NCBI GenBank assembly: GCA_001799565.1
Contig: MGTS01000021.1
Coordinates: forward strand, 95,984 to 159,983
Origin: Elusimicrobia bacterium GWA2_51_34
Lineage (GTDB): Bacteria > Elusimicrobiota > Elusimicrobia > Elusimicrobiales > UBA9959
Length of the DNA: 64,000 nt
Direction: 5' to 3'
Part shown: piece after piece, positions 32,946 through 41,834 of the stretch
Numbering within the stretch: position 1 is the first letter of the stretch
How the letters are laid out: each line of letters opens with the position of its first letter
The notes under the pieces: generated by a model
Databases searched by the model: none
What the model saw: only the letters and a program-made list of their open reading frames with translations
What the model was told of the DNA's origin: nothing
Made by a program: the position numbers and the translations under genes

Positions 32946-33407
32946 ATGAACGAAACCACGCCCCCTGTTTATAAACCGGTAAGGATTATTTCCTGTGAGG
33001 AAATTTTAAAGATCATACCCCACCGCTATCCCTTCCTGCTGGTGGACCGGGTGGAAATAATAGAAGAAACCAAACGCTGCGTGGGAGTTAAATGCGTCAG
33101 CGGCAACGAACTTTATTTTCACGGTCATTTTCCGGAAAAACCTATCATGCCCGGCGTGCTGATCATTGAGGGCATGGCCCAGACTGCAGCCGCCATGATG
33201 ATGAGCCTGCCGGAAATCAAGGGACATTTTGTTCTCTTCGCGGGTATAAGAGCGGCTAAATTCCGCCGGCAGGTAGTGCCGGGGGACGTGCTTAAATATG
33301 ATGTGGAAATGCTGCGCTTTAAAGGCAAGATGGGCAAAGTGAGCGGCCGCGCCTTTGTTGAAAACGCTCTGGCGGCTGAAGCAGAACTCACTTTCGCGGT
33401 GGACTGA
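32946..33407 (+). CDS. fabZ: 3-hydroxyacyl-ACP dehydratase
   Basis: 153 residues. Hot-dog fold with IPHRYPFLLVDRV and HFPEKPIMPGVLIIEGMAQ (catalytic His and Glu). It dehydrates beta-hydroxyacyl-ACP in fatty-acid elongation and, beside lpxC and lpxA, balances membrane lipid and lipid A. Start at 32946 gives the standard length; ATAAGG stands upstream as a weak ribosome site. Confidence 0.95.
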   Translation: MNETTPPVYKPVRIISCEEILKIIPHRYPFLLVDRVEIIEETKRCVGVKCVSGNELYFHGHFPEKPIMPGVLIIEGMAQTAAAMMMSLPEIKGHFVLFAGIRAAKFRRQVVPGDVLKYDVEMLRFKGKMGKVSGRAFVENALAAEAELTFAVD

Positions 33408-33410
33408 CGG

Positions 33411-33536
33411 CAAATGAAAGGTTACGGGTGGCAGGTTACAGGTAACAGGCGGAGGATTGGGAAATTTAGCAGTCTGCAGCCTGCTGCCGTATACCTGCAA
33501 CCTGTCGTCTGAAACCTTAATATTGGACACTGAACA
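33411..33536. repeat. P4 word palindrome (CAGGTTACAGG words)
   Basis: Left arm GGCAGGTTACAGGTAACAGG, right arm ACCTGCAACCTGTCG, with a centre containing AGCAGTCTGCAGCCTGCTG. It occupies the fabZ-lpxA spacer; lpxA keeps a CGGAGA ribosome site after it. Confidence 0.65.
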
Positions 33537-33553
33537 TTTACGGAGATACTACA

Positions 33554-34357
33554 ATGGCTGCTAAAATACACTCCACAGCGGTTATACACCCCACCGCCCG
33601 GATAGATACTGACGTGGAAATAGGGCCTTACAGCGTAATCGGCGACGATACACAGATAGGCGCCGGCACTTATGTGGGCCCGCACTGCATAATAGAATTT
33701 TCCACCATCGGAAAAAACAACCAGTTCACCGGCGCGGCCTGTATAGGCATGCCCCCGCAGGACTACTCGTATCACGGCGAACACACCCGTTTTACCATGG
33801 GTGATTCAAATATTATACGGGAAGGAGTTTCACTGCACCGCGGCTCGCACGCCACAAACCTCACCTCTATGGGATCGGGCTGCATGCTGATGGCAAATTC
33901 CCATGTGGGTCACGACTGCCGGCTGGGCAACAACATAATAATGGTAAATTCCGCCGCAGCCGCGGGCCACGTGCATATAGATGACCGCGCCCTTATCTCC
34001 GGCCTTGTCGGCATACACCAGTTTACCCGCATAGGCCGGTTCGCCATGCTGTCGGGAGGGGCCATGGCCAACCAGGACATAATTCCCTATGTTATAGCCC
34101 AGGGTGACAGGGCAAGGCCCGTGGGCCTGAACCTGGTTGGCATGAAGCGCAACGGGATATCCGGCGATTGCATAAAATCCATAAAACATGTTTTTAAAAC
34201 CCTGTTTTTCCGGGGACTGCTGCTCGCGGACGCCATAGCGCGCCTGCGCGCGGAAAAACTGCCCCCTGAAGCCGCGCTTATACTCGATTTCTGCGAAAGC
34301 TCCAAGCGCGGAATAGCCCGTCCACGGCGGGAACTCTCTGAAGCTTCAAATGACTGA
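33554..34357 (+). CDS. lpxA: UDP-N-acetylglucosamine O-acyltransferase
   Basis: 267 residues. Hexapeptide beta-helix from residue 1 (AVIHPTARIDTDVEIGPYSV), conserved GMPPQDYSYHGE and LMANSHVGHDC (catalytic His), and GLVGIHQFTRIG; then the C-terminal helical part GLNLVGMKRNG. It catalyses the first step of lipid A synthesis. The end overlaps lpxI by eight bases. Confidence 0.96.
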   Translation: MAAKIHSTAVIHPTARIDTDVEIGPYSVIGDDTQIGAGTYVGPHCIIEFSTIGKNNQFTGAACIGMPPQDYSYHGEHTRFTMGDSNIIREGVSLHRGSHATNLTSMGSGCMLMANSHVGHDCRLGNNIIMVNSAAAAGHVHIDDRALISGLVGIHQFTRIGRFAMLSGGAMANQDIIPYVIAQGDRARPVGLNLVGMKRNGISGDCIKSIKHVFKTLFFRGLLLADAIARLRAEKLPPEAALILDFCESSKRGIARPRRELSEASND

Positions 34358-35204
34358 CGAAAACATAGGACTTATAGCAGGCGGAGGCGCTTTTCCGCTG
34401 TTGTTCGCGGCTGAGGCCAAAAAGACCGGCCATACGCTGTTTGTAGTGGGGCTTGAGGGTATAACTCCTAAAACCATAGAAACCTATGCGGCTGAAACCG
34501 CCTGGTTCAAGCTGGGTCGGGTGAGCGGGCCTATCAATTTTTTTAAAAGCCGCGGCGTAAAAAAAGTTCTGATGGCGGGCTCAGTTCCGCATTTGTCCAT
34601 TTTCGGCGGTATCCTGCCTGACCTGCGCGCCGCAAAACTGCTTTTCAGACTTAAAGACAAAAAGGCGAACGCCCTGCTGGGCGCGGTAGCCGAAGAGCTG
34701 GCCTCCGACGGCATTCAGCTTGTGAACTCCGCCACTTTGCTTGAGCACCTGCTTGTGAAGCCGGGCCTGATGACCGGCGGAAAACTTTCCGACGACTCCC
34801 TTAAATGCGCCGCGTTCGGATGGAAGGCCGCAAAAACCCTGGCCTCCCTGGACATAGGACTTACCGTGGTACTGCGCGACCGCGTAGTGCTGGCGGCCGA
34901 AGCCCAGGAAGGGACGGACGCCTGCATAAAACGGGCAGGGGGGATTCTTAACCGTCTGCGTGAACAAGGCGGCAAAGGCCGCGCCATGATGGTGGTTAAA
35001 GTAGCCCGCCCGGATCAGGACATGCGCTTTGACCTGCCTGTTGCCGGAGCGGAAACGCTCAGGGGCATGAAAGAAGCCGGCGCCGACACTTTGGTGCTTG
35101 AGGCGGGAAAGACGCTGATACTCGGCATGGAAGAATTCCTGTCCGCCGCCAAAGAAACCGGCATAACCGTCTTCGGCGCGGAAAACGAACAGTCTTTCCA
35201 TTAG
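34350..35204 (+). CDS. lpxI: UDP-2,3-diacylglucosamine pyrophosphatase LpxI
   Basis: 284 residues. NIGLIAGGGAFPLLFAAEAK at the start and VVKVARPDQDMRFDLPVAG near the end are characteristic of LpxI (formerly DUF1009), which replaces LpxH in alphaproteobacteria and other phyla. It hydrolyses UDP-2,3-diacyl-GlcN to lipid X. Overlap with lpxA implies translational coupling. Confidence 0.94.
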   Translation: MTDENIGLIAGGGAFPLLFAAEAKKTGHTLFVVGLEGITPKTIETYAAETAWFKLGRVSGPINFFKSRGVKKVLMAGSVPHLSIFGGILPDLRAAKLLFRLKDKKANALLGAVAEELASDGIQLVNSATLLEHLLVKPGLMTGGKLSDDSLKCAAFGWKAAKTLASLDIGLTVVLRDRVVLAAEAQEGTDACIKRAGGILNRLREQGGKGRAMMVVKVARPDQDMRFDLPVAGAETLRGMKEAGADTLVLEAGKTLILGMEEFLSAAKETGITVFGAENEQSFH

Positions 35205-35310
35205 AAAGCGAATAGGGATTAGCAAAATTAGGGATGGAGATGGATCTTTATAGCTTTTCTATTTTCATTCGCTACTTCCCTGCTTCACTATTTCGCTACT
35301 TCGCTATCTT
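35205..35310. repeat. P4 word palindrome (AGCGAATAGGGA words)
   Basis: Left arm AAGCGAATAGGGATTAGC and AATTAGGGATGG; right arm CATTCGCTACTTCCCTGC and ATTTCGCTACTTCGCT. It fills the lpxI-acyltransferase spacer and runs up to the ATG. Confidence 0.75.
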
Positions 35311-35970
35311 ATGAACGAGCTTCTTTACAAACGCTCACCCTCTCACATCCTGCTTTCCTGGCTTGCCTGGCTTTATGTGCAACTGGTAGCTTTTACCTCT
35401 AAAATTTCAATAAAGGGAATACAACACCACCCCGGCGCCGCCATTTATGCCATCTGGCACCGCCAGGAAGTGCTTACAATTTACCTGCACCGGAACCGTG
35501 CTATCTGCGGATTGGTCAGCAAGAGCAGGGATGGCGAATATATGGCCCGCATCTTGAAGCGATTCGGTTACACCTTCGTGCGCGGTTCCACAACTTCCGG
35601 AAGCGTAATGTCGCTGCGCGGCCTTATAAAAGCCGTGCGCGACGGTTATTCAGCCGCCATCACGCCCGACGGCCCGCGCGGGCCCGTCTTTAAAGTTCAA
35701 CCCGGAGTTGTATATCTGGCGCAGAAGGCAGGCGTCCCTGTAATACCGGCTGCGTGCGCCCTGTCAAAAAAGAAAATTCTCCGCAGCTGGGACAAGTACC
35801 AGTTCCCGCTCCCCTTCGGCCGCATACAGGTCGTTTACGGCGCGCCTTTTACCGTTTTGGAAACAGACAATGTGCCCGCCAAAGCCCTTGAACTTGAAAA
35901 TATCCTTAACGCGCTCACCACCGAAGCTGAAGAGCTCCTGGCAGCCGGCACAGGGAAGATGAGGGTTTAA
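35311..35970 (+). CDS. DUF374-type lysophospholipid acyltransferase-like protein
   Basis: 219 residues. IYAIWHRQEVL carries the acyltransferase HxxxE-like site, and ITPDGPRGPVFKVQPGVVYL is the diagnostic DUF374 block. These proteins sit in lipid A clusters and are thought to be late acyltransferases adding chains to Kdo-lipid A; this role is inferred. No ribosome site is visible before the ATG at 35311, which follows a P4 element. It converges on the S1 protein gene with four bases between stops. Confidence 0.85.
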   Translation: MNELLYKRSPSHILLSWLAWLYVQLVAFTSKISIKGIQHHPGAAIYAIWHRQEVLTIYLHRNRAICGLVSKSRDGEYMARILKRFGYTFVRGSTTSGSVMSLRGLIKAVRDGYSAAITPDGPRGPVFKVQPGVVYLAQKAGVPVIPAACALSKKKILRSWDKYQFPLPFGRIQVVYGAPFTVLETDNVPAKALELENILNALTTEAEELLAAGTGKMRV

Positions 35971-35974
35971 GCCT

Positions 35975-37177
35975 TCAGCCTTTCTTTTTTTCCTGCAACT
36001 GCTGCTCAATCAGTTCTCCAAACGAACCCATGAGCGGAGGTTCCGCAAAATCCCGCTGCTGATATTGTTTCAGAATAGCAGCTGTTTCTTCTTCTTCACG
36101 GCTGATATCGGCCGGGGCCAGCGAAATCCTCTTATTTTCCCGGTCCACCGACTCCACACGCACCTCAATGGATTGACCCGCCTTCAATACTTCATCAGGA
36201 TGCTGCAAACGCCTCTCTCCGCCCAGTCGGGAAATATGTATAAGTCCGTCCACGCCGTCCCCCAGGGTGATGAACGCGCCGAACGGGGCAAGCCGGGACA
36301 CTGTCCCAGTGTGATATGAACCGGGAGGCCAGTTTTGCGCGGACAAGGTCCAGGGGTCCGGCAAAGTGTCTTTGAGACTGAAGGATATTTTTTCGTTCTC
36401 CCAGTCCAGACTTTTAATTACCACCTCCACCGCCTGGCCGATAGAAAGGATGTCGCTCACATTTTCCGTCCGGTTCCAGGCGATTTCTGAAACAGGCAGC
36501 AGGCCTTCCACGCCGCCTATGTCTACAAAAGCGCCGAATTTCTGTATAGAGGTCACAGTGCCTTTTATCCTGTTCCCTTCTTTCAGCGTTTCTTTAAGCG
36601 CCGCTGTTTTTTCCTGACGCTCTTTTCCCAGAATGCCTTTGCGGGAAAGAACAATATTTCTCTCGCCGCACTCTATGATCTCAAATATCAGAACCCGGCC
36701 CAGGAAACTTTCCCTGTTCTCTTCCCGCCGCAGCCCCATCTGCGAGAAAGGGCAGAAAGCGCGCGTTCCGCCGCTGATGCTGATCTCAAAACCGCCTTTC
36801 GTTTCTTTGGCTACCGTTCCCTCCACGGGGATACCGCTCTTCCAGGCATCTTCAAGCTGGGCGCGAGCAGCCGGGCCCAATCCTATTTTCGTGGTGAAGC
36901 GCATTTCGCCGTTCTCTGAAAACATGAAATAAGCGCGTACCCTGTCACCCTCTTTAACGGTCAGATTGCCGGTTTCGTCCAGCAATTCCTTCCTGTCCAG
37001 GTACCCCTCGCCCTTCCCGCCCACTTCAAGGAACGCCCATTCCGCGGTTATTTTCACTATGGCGGCTTCTATTCTCTGGCCCGGCGCCAGCCGGTCCGTT
37101 TCCATGGAATTATTATTAAACATCTCCGCGAAATTTTCTTCTTTTTCCATCCCATCAGGCAGATTCTTGTCTTTCAT
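35975..37177 (-). CDS. S1 RNA-binding domain protein (ribosomal protein S1-like)
   Basis: 400 residues with four S1/OB repeats (about 28-100, 110-180, 195-265, 282-355). The third and fourth are the best: GTVTSIQKFGAFVDIGGVEG and GTVSRLAPFGAFITLGDGVD, then LIHISRL. Four domains rather than six suggests a short S1-type mRNA-binding protein, like those of Firmicutes and several candidate phyla. It lies opposite to the surrounding lpx genes. If S1 drives initiation here, that may matter for genes lacking ribosome sites. Confidence 0.88.
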   Translation of the reverse strand: MKDKNLPDGMEKEENFAEMFNNNSMETDRLAPGQRIEAAIVKITAEWAFLEVGGKGEGYLDRKELLDETGNLTVKEGDRVRAYFMFSENGEMRFTTKIGLGPAARAQLEDAWKSGIPVEGTVAKETKGGFEISISGGTRAFCPFSQMGLRREENRESFLGRVLIFEIIECGERNIVLSRKGILGKERQEKTAALKETLKEGNRIKGTVTSIQKFGAFVDIGGVEGLLPVSEIAWNRTENVSDILSIGQAVEVVIKSLDWENEKISFSLKDTLPDPWTLSAQNWPPGSYHTGTVSRLAPFGAFITLGDGVDGLIHISRLGGERRLQHPDEVLKAGQSIEVRVESVDRENKRISLAPADISREEEETAAILKQYQQRDFAEPPLMGSFGELIEQQLQEKKKG

Positions 37178-37354
37178 ATATCCTCATTTTAGCGGCATAG
37201 GTGGCTGCAACAGATATTCTACATAATAACCTCAGGGAAACCGGAAAATGCGCCAAGATTATGGAAAATTCTCATAACACCCGCACATTTGGTAGAATGA
37301 TAGGATAAGGCTGGCCTCATGCCGGCTCTGGTTTAGTTTAATTTAGAGGATATT

Positions 37355-38425
37355 ATGGCTGAAAAAGAAAAGAAAATGCGTTTCGGCGTGATCGGCGCCG
37401 GCAAACTCGGCGGTTTCCATACGCGCACTCTTTCCAAAATGCCCGAAGTTGAACTGGTGGGAGTTTCAGACCCGAACCTGATCAGAGCGCAGATGCTGGC
37501 CTGGCGCTACAATTGCACGGCTTACAAGAGCCACCTGGACATGCTCAATCAGGTAGACGCCCTGGTAATAGCCGCTCCCACCGAATACCACGCCGAAATC
37601 GGCATTAAAGCTTTGGAAGCCGGAATCCATGTGCTGATGGAAAAACCGCTCGCCGACTCCGAAGAAGGCGCCCGCAAGCTGCTGGCCCTTTCCGAAAAAA
37701 ATAAACTGGTGCTGCAGGTGGGCCATTCGGAACGTTTTAACCCGGCCGTGATTGAAGCGCTTAAACATGTAAAGAGTCCCCGCTACGTCACCATAGAACG
37801 GCTTGGGCCATACGATCCGCGCGTGGCAGCCACAGGCGTAACGCTTGACCTGATGATACACGATCTGGACATCATACTGACCATGATAGATTCCGAAGTG
37901 GCTTCCTTTGAGGCTATCGGCGCAAGCGTACTTTCCAGGCACGAAGACATCTCAAATGTCCGCATTAAATTCAAAAATGGCTGCGTGGCCGACATAACCG
38001 CCAGCCGCGTCAGCATGGAAAATTCCCGCCGCATGCGCATCTACCAGCAGGACGCCTACATCTCTACGAACTATGTAAGCGCGCGCCTTAAAATTTATCG
38101 CAAAAAAAACCCGGTGATAAAGTCACTTAAAGATATAGAGATAGTCTTTCCTAAACTTGAGAAGAAAGAGCCGATAAAAGAAGAACTTTATCACTTCATG
38201 GACTGCATAAAAACCTCCAAAACCCCGACCCCCAGCGCAGAGAAAGGGTTTAAAGCCATGCGGCTGGCGCTTGATATAACAGAGGCCATGAGACGCTTTG
38301 AAGTTTCCGGATCCGACGCGGAGGCGCTCAGGCCTTCTCTGGCCCGTTCCCTTTCCGATATCGGGCACGCCGCCGGGGTGGTGGTTGAAGAAGGCCTTAA
38401 AAACGCCGGGATAGATAAGTCGTAA
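37355..38425 (+). CDS. Gfo/Idh/MocA-family oxidoreductase
   Basis: 356 residues. Rossmann motif GVIGAGKLGGFH at the N-terminus, EKPLAD (catalytic Lys) near residue 97 and HDLDII in the C-terminal alpha/beta domain. NAD(P)-dependent sugar or sugar-nucleotide dehydrogenase by family. Between lipid A genes it may act on a UDP-sugar. GnnA, which makes UDP-3-keto-GlcNAc, is one precedent, but its partner aminotransferase GnnB is not in this window. The stop is followed by a GCGCGCAAGGCGCGC hairpin. Confidence 0.88.
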   Translation: MAEKEKKMRFGVIGAGKLGGFHTRTLSKMPEVELVGVSDPNLIRAQMLAWRYNCTAYKSHLDMLNQVDALVIAAPTEYHAEIGIKALEAGIHVLMEKPLADSEEGARKLLALSEKNKLVLQVGHSERFNPAVIEALKHVKSPRYVTIERLGPYDPRVAATGVTLDLMIHDLDIILTMIDSEVASFEAIGASVLSRHEDISNVRIKFKNGCVADITASRVSMENSRRMRIYQQDAYISTNYVSARLKIYRKKNPVIKSLKDIEIVFPKLEKKEPIKEELYHFMDCIKTSKTPTPSAEKGFKAMRLALDITEAMRRFEVSGSDAEALRPSLARSLSDIGHAAGVVVEEGLKNAGIDKS

Positions 38426-38426
38426 G

Positions 38427-38640
38427 CGCGCAAGGCGCGCTGTCACAAGTTTCAAGTCACAAGTCTCAAGCGGAAAGTTATGCGGGCGCCGGCAGCAAAT
38501 AACGATTAAGCGTGAATTACAGGTAGCGGGCAGAGATCAGTTTTACGACTCTAGATTTTTTATAGTTGTAAGCAGCCTGAGCCCTGTCACCTGCCGCCTC
38601 TTACTTGTGACCTGTGACTTGTGCTCTTGTGACTTGCCAA
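38427..38640. repeat. P4 word palindrome (CACAAGTC words) with GCGCGC hairpin
   Basis: Starts with the mini-hairpin AGCGCGCAAGGCGCGCT right after the stop codon. Left arm CACAAGTTTCAAGTCACAAG, right arm TTGTGACCTGTGACTTGTGC and following, with about 120 bases between. It ends two bases before the lpxB ATG. Confidence 0.85.
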
Positions 38641-38642
38641 AT

Positions 38643-39791
38643 ATGTCTAAAATCGCGCCCACAACAAAGAACATCCTTATAATCGCCGGCGACCCGTCGG
38701 GCGACCTGCACGCCTCAAACCTTATAAAAGCCCTGAAAGAAAAGGACCCCAAGCTTTCCGTCACTTCCATAGGCGGGGTGCGTATGCAGGAAGTATCCTC
38801 TCATTTTATTTACAACCTGGTTTCCGTTGGAGCAGTAGGATTCTCCGAGCCCTTCAAGAACTTTTTTCTCTGGCTGAAACTGCTTAAACTGGTGCGCCGC
38901 TACCTTGAAGATAAACACCCCGCCTGCGTTATAGCCGTTGATTTTTACGGTTTCAACCATCAAATGCTGGGCCTTGCGGCCCATCGCCATATACCCGCTT
39001 TTTATTACATCAGCCCCCAGGTGTGGGCTTCGCGCCTTAGCAGGGCTGCCAAACTCGCAAAACTCACCAAAGAGCTTTTTGTAATCTTCCCTTTTGAAGA
39101 AGCCATCTACAACCAGGCCGGCGCCAACGTCACTTTTGTGGGGCACCCGCTTCTGGATATTTTACCCGCCACCGAAAAAAAGATCTTCCCCCCTCCCGGC
39201 CTCGCCTGGCAGATAGGCATACTTCCGGGCTCAAGAAAAACAGAAATTTCGCGCCACCTGCCTATTTTCCTCAAAGCGTTTTATAAAATAAAAGCCGCCT
39301 TCCCCAACGCAAAAGCGAAAGTGTTCGCCGTGCCCGAATTCCCGGATGAAAATCTGGTGCCTTTCCTGGAACGGGCGGAAAAATACTGGTCTAAAGATAT
39401 TGAAATAGTGCGCGAATACAGCTACAAAGAACGCGCCTCCCTGGATTTCGCTTTTACCTGTTCCGGCACGGCTACTCTTGAAAACGCCCTGCTTGGCGTG
39501 CCGATGGTGGTGGCCTACAAAGTCCCCCGCCTGACATATGAAGTGGTGCGCAGAGTGATAAAGGTGCCGTATATTTCGCTTGTAAACATACTGCTTAAAA
39601 AACCGGCGGTAAAAGAGCTTATTCAGGAAAAGGCCACGGCTGAATTCCTGGCCCGGGAAGCCTTCGCCTTATTTAACAATCCCGCGAAAATGGCGGCCCA
39701 GTGCGCGGAATTCTCCGCTTTAAAGGCGATGCTCGGTTCTCCGGGCGCGGCAAGCCGCGCCGCGGAAAAAATACTTTCGTATCTCAATTAG
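38643..39791 (+). CDS. lpxB: Lipid-A-disaccharide synthase
   Basis: 382 residues, GT-B fold, family GT19. IIAGDPSGDLHASNL at the N-terminus, VDFYGFNHQMLGLA, then YYISPQVWASR and GHPLLD, and the C-terminal TCSGTATLENALLGVPMVV for UDP-sugar binding. It condenses lipid X with UDP-diacylglucosamine. The ATG at 38643 starts the conserved region; upstream frame codons (CDLCSCDLP) come from the P4 repeat. No ribosome site is visible. Confidence 0.95.
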   Translation: MSKIAPTTKNILIIAGDPSGDLHASNLIKALKEKDPKLSVTSIGGVRMQEVSSHFIYNLVSVGAVGFSEPFKNFFLWLKLLKLVRRYLEDKHPACVIAVDFYGFNHQMLGLAAHRHIPAFYYISPQVWASRLSRAAKLAKLTKELFVIFPFEEAIYNQAGANVTFVGHPLLDILPATEKKIFPPPGLAWQIGILPGSRKTEISRHLPIFLKAFYKIKAAFPNAKAKVFAVPEFPDENLVPFLERAEKYWSKDIEIVREYSYKERASLDFAFTCSGTATLENALLGVPMVVAYKVPRLTYEVVRRVIKVPYISLVNILLKKPAVKELIQEKATAEFLAREAFALFNNPAKMAAQCAEFSALKAMLGSPGAASRAAEKILSYLN

Positions 39792-39905
39792 GAATTGGCA
39801 GGTTCAACGGTTCAGGGTTCACGGTTTAAGATTATTTTCTCCGCGATTTTCTTGCGTTCCCTGATTCCCAACCGCTGAACCGTGAACCTGAAAAGCAACC
39901 GATGC
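39792..39905. repeat. P4 word palindrome (GGTTCACGG words)
   Basis: Left arm GGCAGGTTCAACGGTTCAGG and GTTCACGG; right arm CCGCTGAACCGTGAACCTG, with an AT-rich centre. It fills the lpxB-msbA spacer. Confidence 0.8.
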
Positions 39906-39918
39906 TTAATTAATTGAT

Positions 39919-41676
39919 ATGCCACAAACCGCCGCGCCCGACCCCGGAAGCAAGACCTCATATCTGCTCCGCGCCCTTGTTGAATACATAAAACCCTATA
40001 AGAAGCAATTTGTGCAGGCGGCCCTTTCCATGATTTTGCTCGCCGCTCTCCGCGGCGGGGTGGTCTACCTTATGGGCCCCGTCATACAGGGCGTGTTCAT
40101 GGAGAAGAAACTGGATATACTGCGCCTGGTGCTCATGGGCCTGCCCGTGCTTTTTGTGCTGCGCATGGCGGCCGAATATTCAAACAATTACCTTATGAGC
40201 TGGATAGGCCAGAGGGCGGTACAGCGGATCCGCGACGACCTTTTTACGCATATACACCGCCTATCCATAGAATTCTACTGGCGCAAGCGTTCCTCCGACG
40301 TGATGAGCCGCGTAATAAACGACCTGAACAATGTGCAGTCCACGGTACAGATGGTGCCGCTTTACCTTATACGCGACTCGCTTACGGTATCGGCGCTGAT
40401 GTTCGTGCTTTTTTATGTGAATTGGCGGTTTGCGCTTATCTCGCTGGTCATCATACCCGTCACCTCCGCGGTGATGAAGGTGCTGGGCAAAAAAATGCGC
40501 AGATCCAGCATGGAGTCCCAGATCATAGTGGGCGAGATTTCCCACCGTTTCCAGGAGAGCCTGCAGGGGATTACCGTGGTGAAGGCCTTCAACTATGAAG
40601 AAGAGGCTATAGCCAAATTCCGCTCCGCTAACGACGACTACTTCGCGAAAACCATGCGCTACCTGCGCGCTACCGCGCTTGCGGGCCCGCTTATGGAATT
40701 TATTGGCAGCATTATACTGGTGGTGATGATTTACCTTGGCGGCCACGCTATCTTTGAAGGCTCCATGACCACGGCCGCTTTCTTTTCTTTTATCGCGGCG
40801 TTCTTTACCGCCTATATGCCTCTTAAAAACATAGCGAACCTGAATTCAAAACTGCAGCTGGGCCTTGCTTCCTGGGAACGCATTTTACAGATTTTGGAAG
40901 AAAAACCGACCGTGACCATAGTAAACAACCCGAAGCCGCTCGGCGCGGTTTTGGGCCGCGTGGAATTTGACCGGCTGGGATATAAGTATCCCTCGCGCGA
41001 CACACAGGTGCTTAAAAACCTGAGTTTTGTAATTGAGCCGGGACAGGTGGCCGCCTTCGTAGGTCCGTCCGGCTCCGGGAAGACCACCATCATACACCTT
41101 CTGCTCAGGTTTTTTGACCCGGTATCCGGGCGGGTTTTAATAGACGGCAGGGAACTGCGCGAGATAGACACCAAGGAACTGAAAGACCACATGGGCCTGG
41201 TGACGCAGGACACTATACTGTTCGACGACACGGTTTTAAAGAACATCACTATAGGAAAGCCCGGCGCTTCCACGCAAGATGTTGTTGACGCCGCGAAGGC
41301 GGCCGATGCCCACGGCTTTATAGCGGCCATGCCGCAGGGCTACAACACCCGCCTTGGCGAGCGCGGAGTGAAGCTTTCAGGCGGACAGCGCCAGCGCCTT
41401 GCCATAGCGCGCGCTATAATTAAAAAACCGGAGATATTGCTTTTAGACGAAGCCACCTCTAACCTGGATACGGCAAGCGAGCAGGTGGTCCAGGCTGCCA
41501 TAGAGCGCATTTTAAAGGGACGCACCGTAATAATGGTGGCGCACCGCCTGTCCACCGTCAGGAACGCCGACAAAATTTTCGTATTGCAACAGGGAGAGCT
41601 TATAGAAACTGGCAGCCACGAAGAACTGCTCTCAAAACCCGGGGTTTACAAAGCCCTGCACGAAGCGCAGAACTAG
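39919..41676 (+). CDS. msbA: Lipid A/phospholipid flippase-type ABC exporter (MsbA-like)
   Basis: 585 residues. Six membrane helices in the N-terminal half, then an ATPase domain with Walker A GPSGSGKTT (near residue 383), signature LSGGQRQR, Walker B ILLLDEATS and the H-loop VAHRLSTV. A homodimeric half-transporter. Following lpxB, its role is most likely flipping core-lipid A. The stop codon overlaps a perfect 11-bp hairpin. Confidence 0.92.
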   Translation: MPQTAAPDPGSKTSYLLRALVEYIKPYKKQFVQAALSMILLAALRGGVVYLMGPVIQGVFMEKKLDILRLVLMGLPVLFVLRMAAEYSNNYLMSWIGQRAVQRIRDDLFTHIHRLSIEFYWRKRSSDVMSRVINDLNNVQSTVQMVPLYLIRDSLTVSALMFVLFYVNWRFALISLVIIPVTSAVMKVLGKKMRRSSMESQIIVGEISHRFQESLQGITVVKAFNYEEEAIAKFRSANDDYFAKTMRYLRATALAGPLMEFIGSIILVVMIYLGGHAIFEGSMTTAAFFSFIAAFFTAYMPLKNIANLNSKLQLGLASWERILQILEEKPTVTIVNNPKPLGAVLGRVEFDRLGYKYPSRDTQVLKNLSFVIEPGQVAAFVGPSGSGKTTIIHLLLRFFDPVSGRVLIDGRELREIDTKELKDHMGLVTQDTILFDDTVLKNITIGKPGASTQDVVDAAKAADAHGFIAAMPQGYNTRLGERGVKLSGGQRQRLAIARAIIKKPEILLLDEATSNLDTASEQVVQAAIERILKGRTVIMVAHRLSTVRNADKIFVLQQGELIETGSHEELLSKPGVYKALHEAQN

Positions 41677-41702
41677 GAACGCGGCTAACTAAGCCGCGTT
41701 CC
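41676..41702 (+). terminator. Hairpin after msbA (possible terminator)
   Basis: GGAACGCGGCT pairs perfectly with AGCCGCGTTCC around AACTA. The T-run after it is weak, so termination may be partial or factor-dependent. Confidence 0.5.
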
Positions 41703-41703
41703 G

Positions 41704-41834
41704 CCATAGTTTTGGATACAGCTAGTGCCATAAGCCGTAAGTTTTGATACGGCTATTGCCATATGGCATATGGCGCGGCTGGAACAACCGCATATGTCCT
41801 ATGGCTTAAAGCTTATGGCAATAGATTTAGCGTT
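41704..41834. repeat. P4 word palindrome (CATAAGCC/CATATGGC words)
   Basis: GCCATAAGCCGTAAGTTTTG then ATACGGCTATTGCCATATGG in the left part, CATATGTCCTATGGC and GCTTATGGCAATAG in the right. The opening phrase GCCATAAGCCGTAA(G/A)TTTTG also occurs at 32748. It ends at the ZIP gene ATG. Confidence 0.8.

Noticed and set aside
38607-38642. N-terminal extension of LpxB (CDLCSCDLP)
   Set aside because: These codons are P4 repeat words; the same CDLCSC string appears before the RelA/SpoT gene. The conserved protein starts later.
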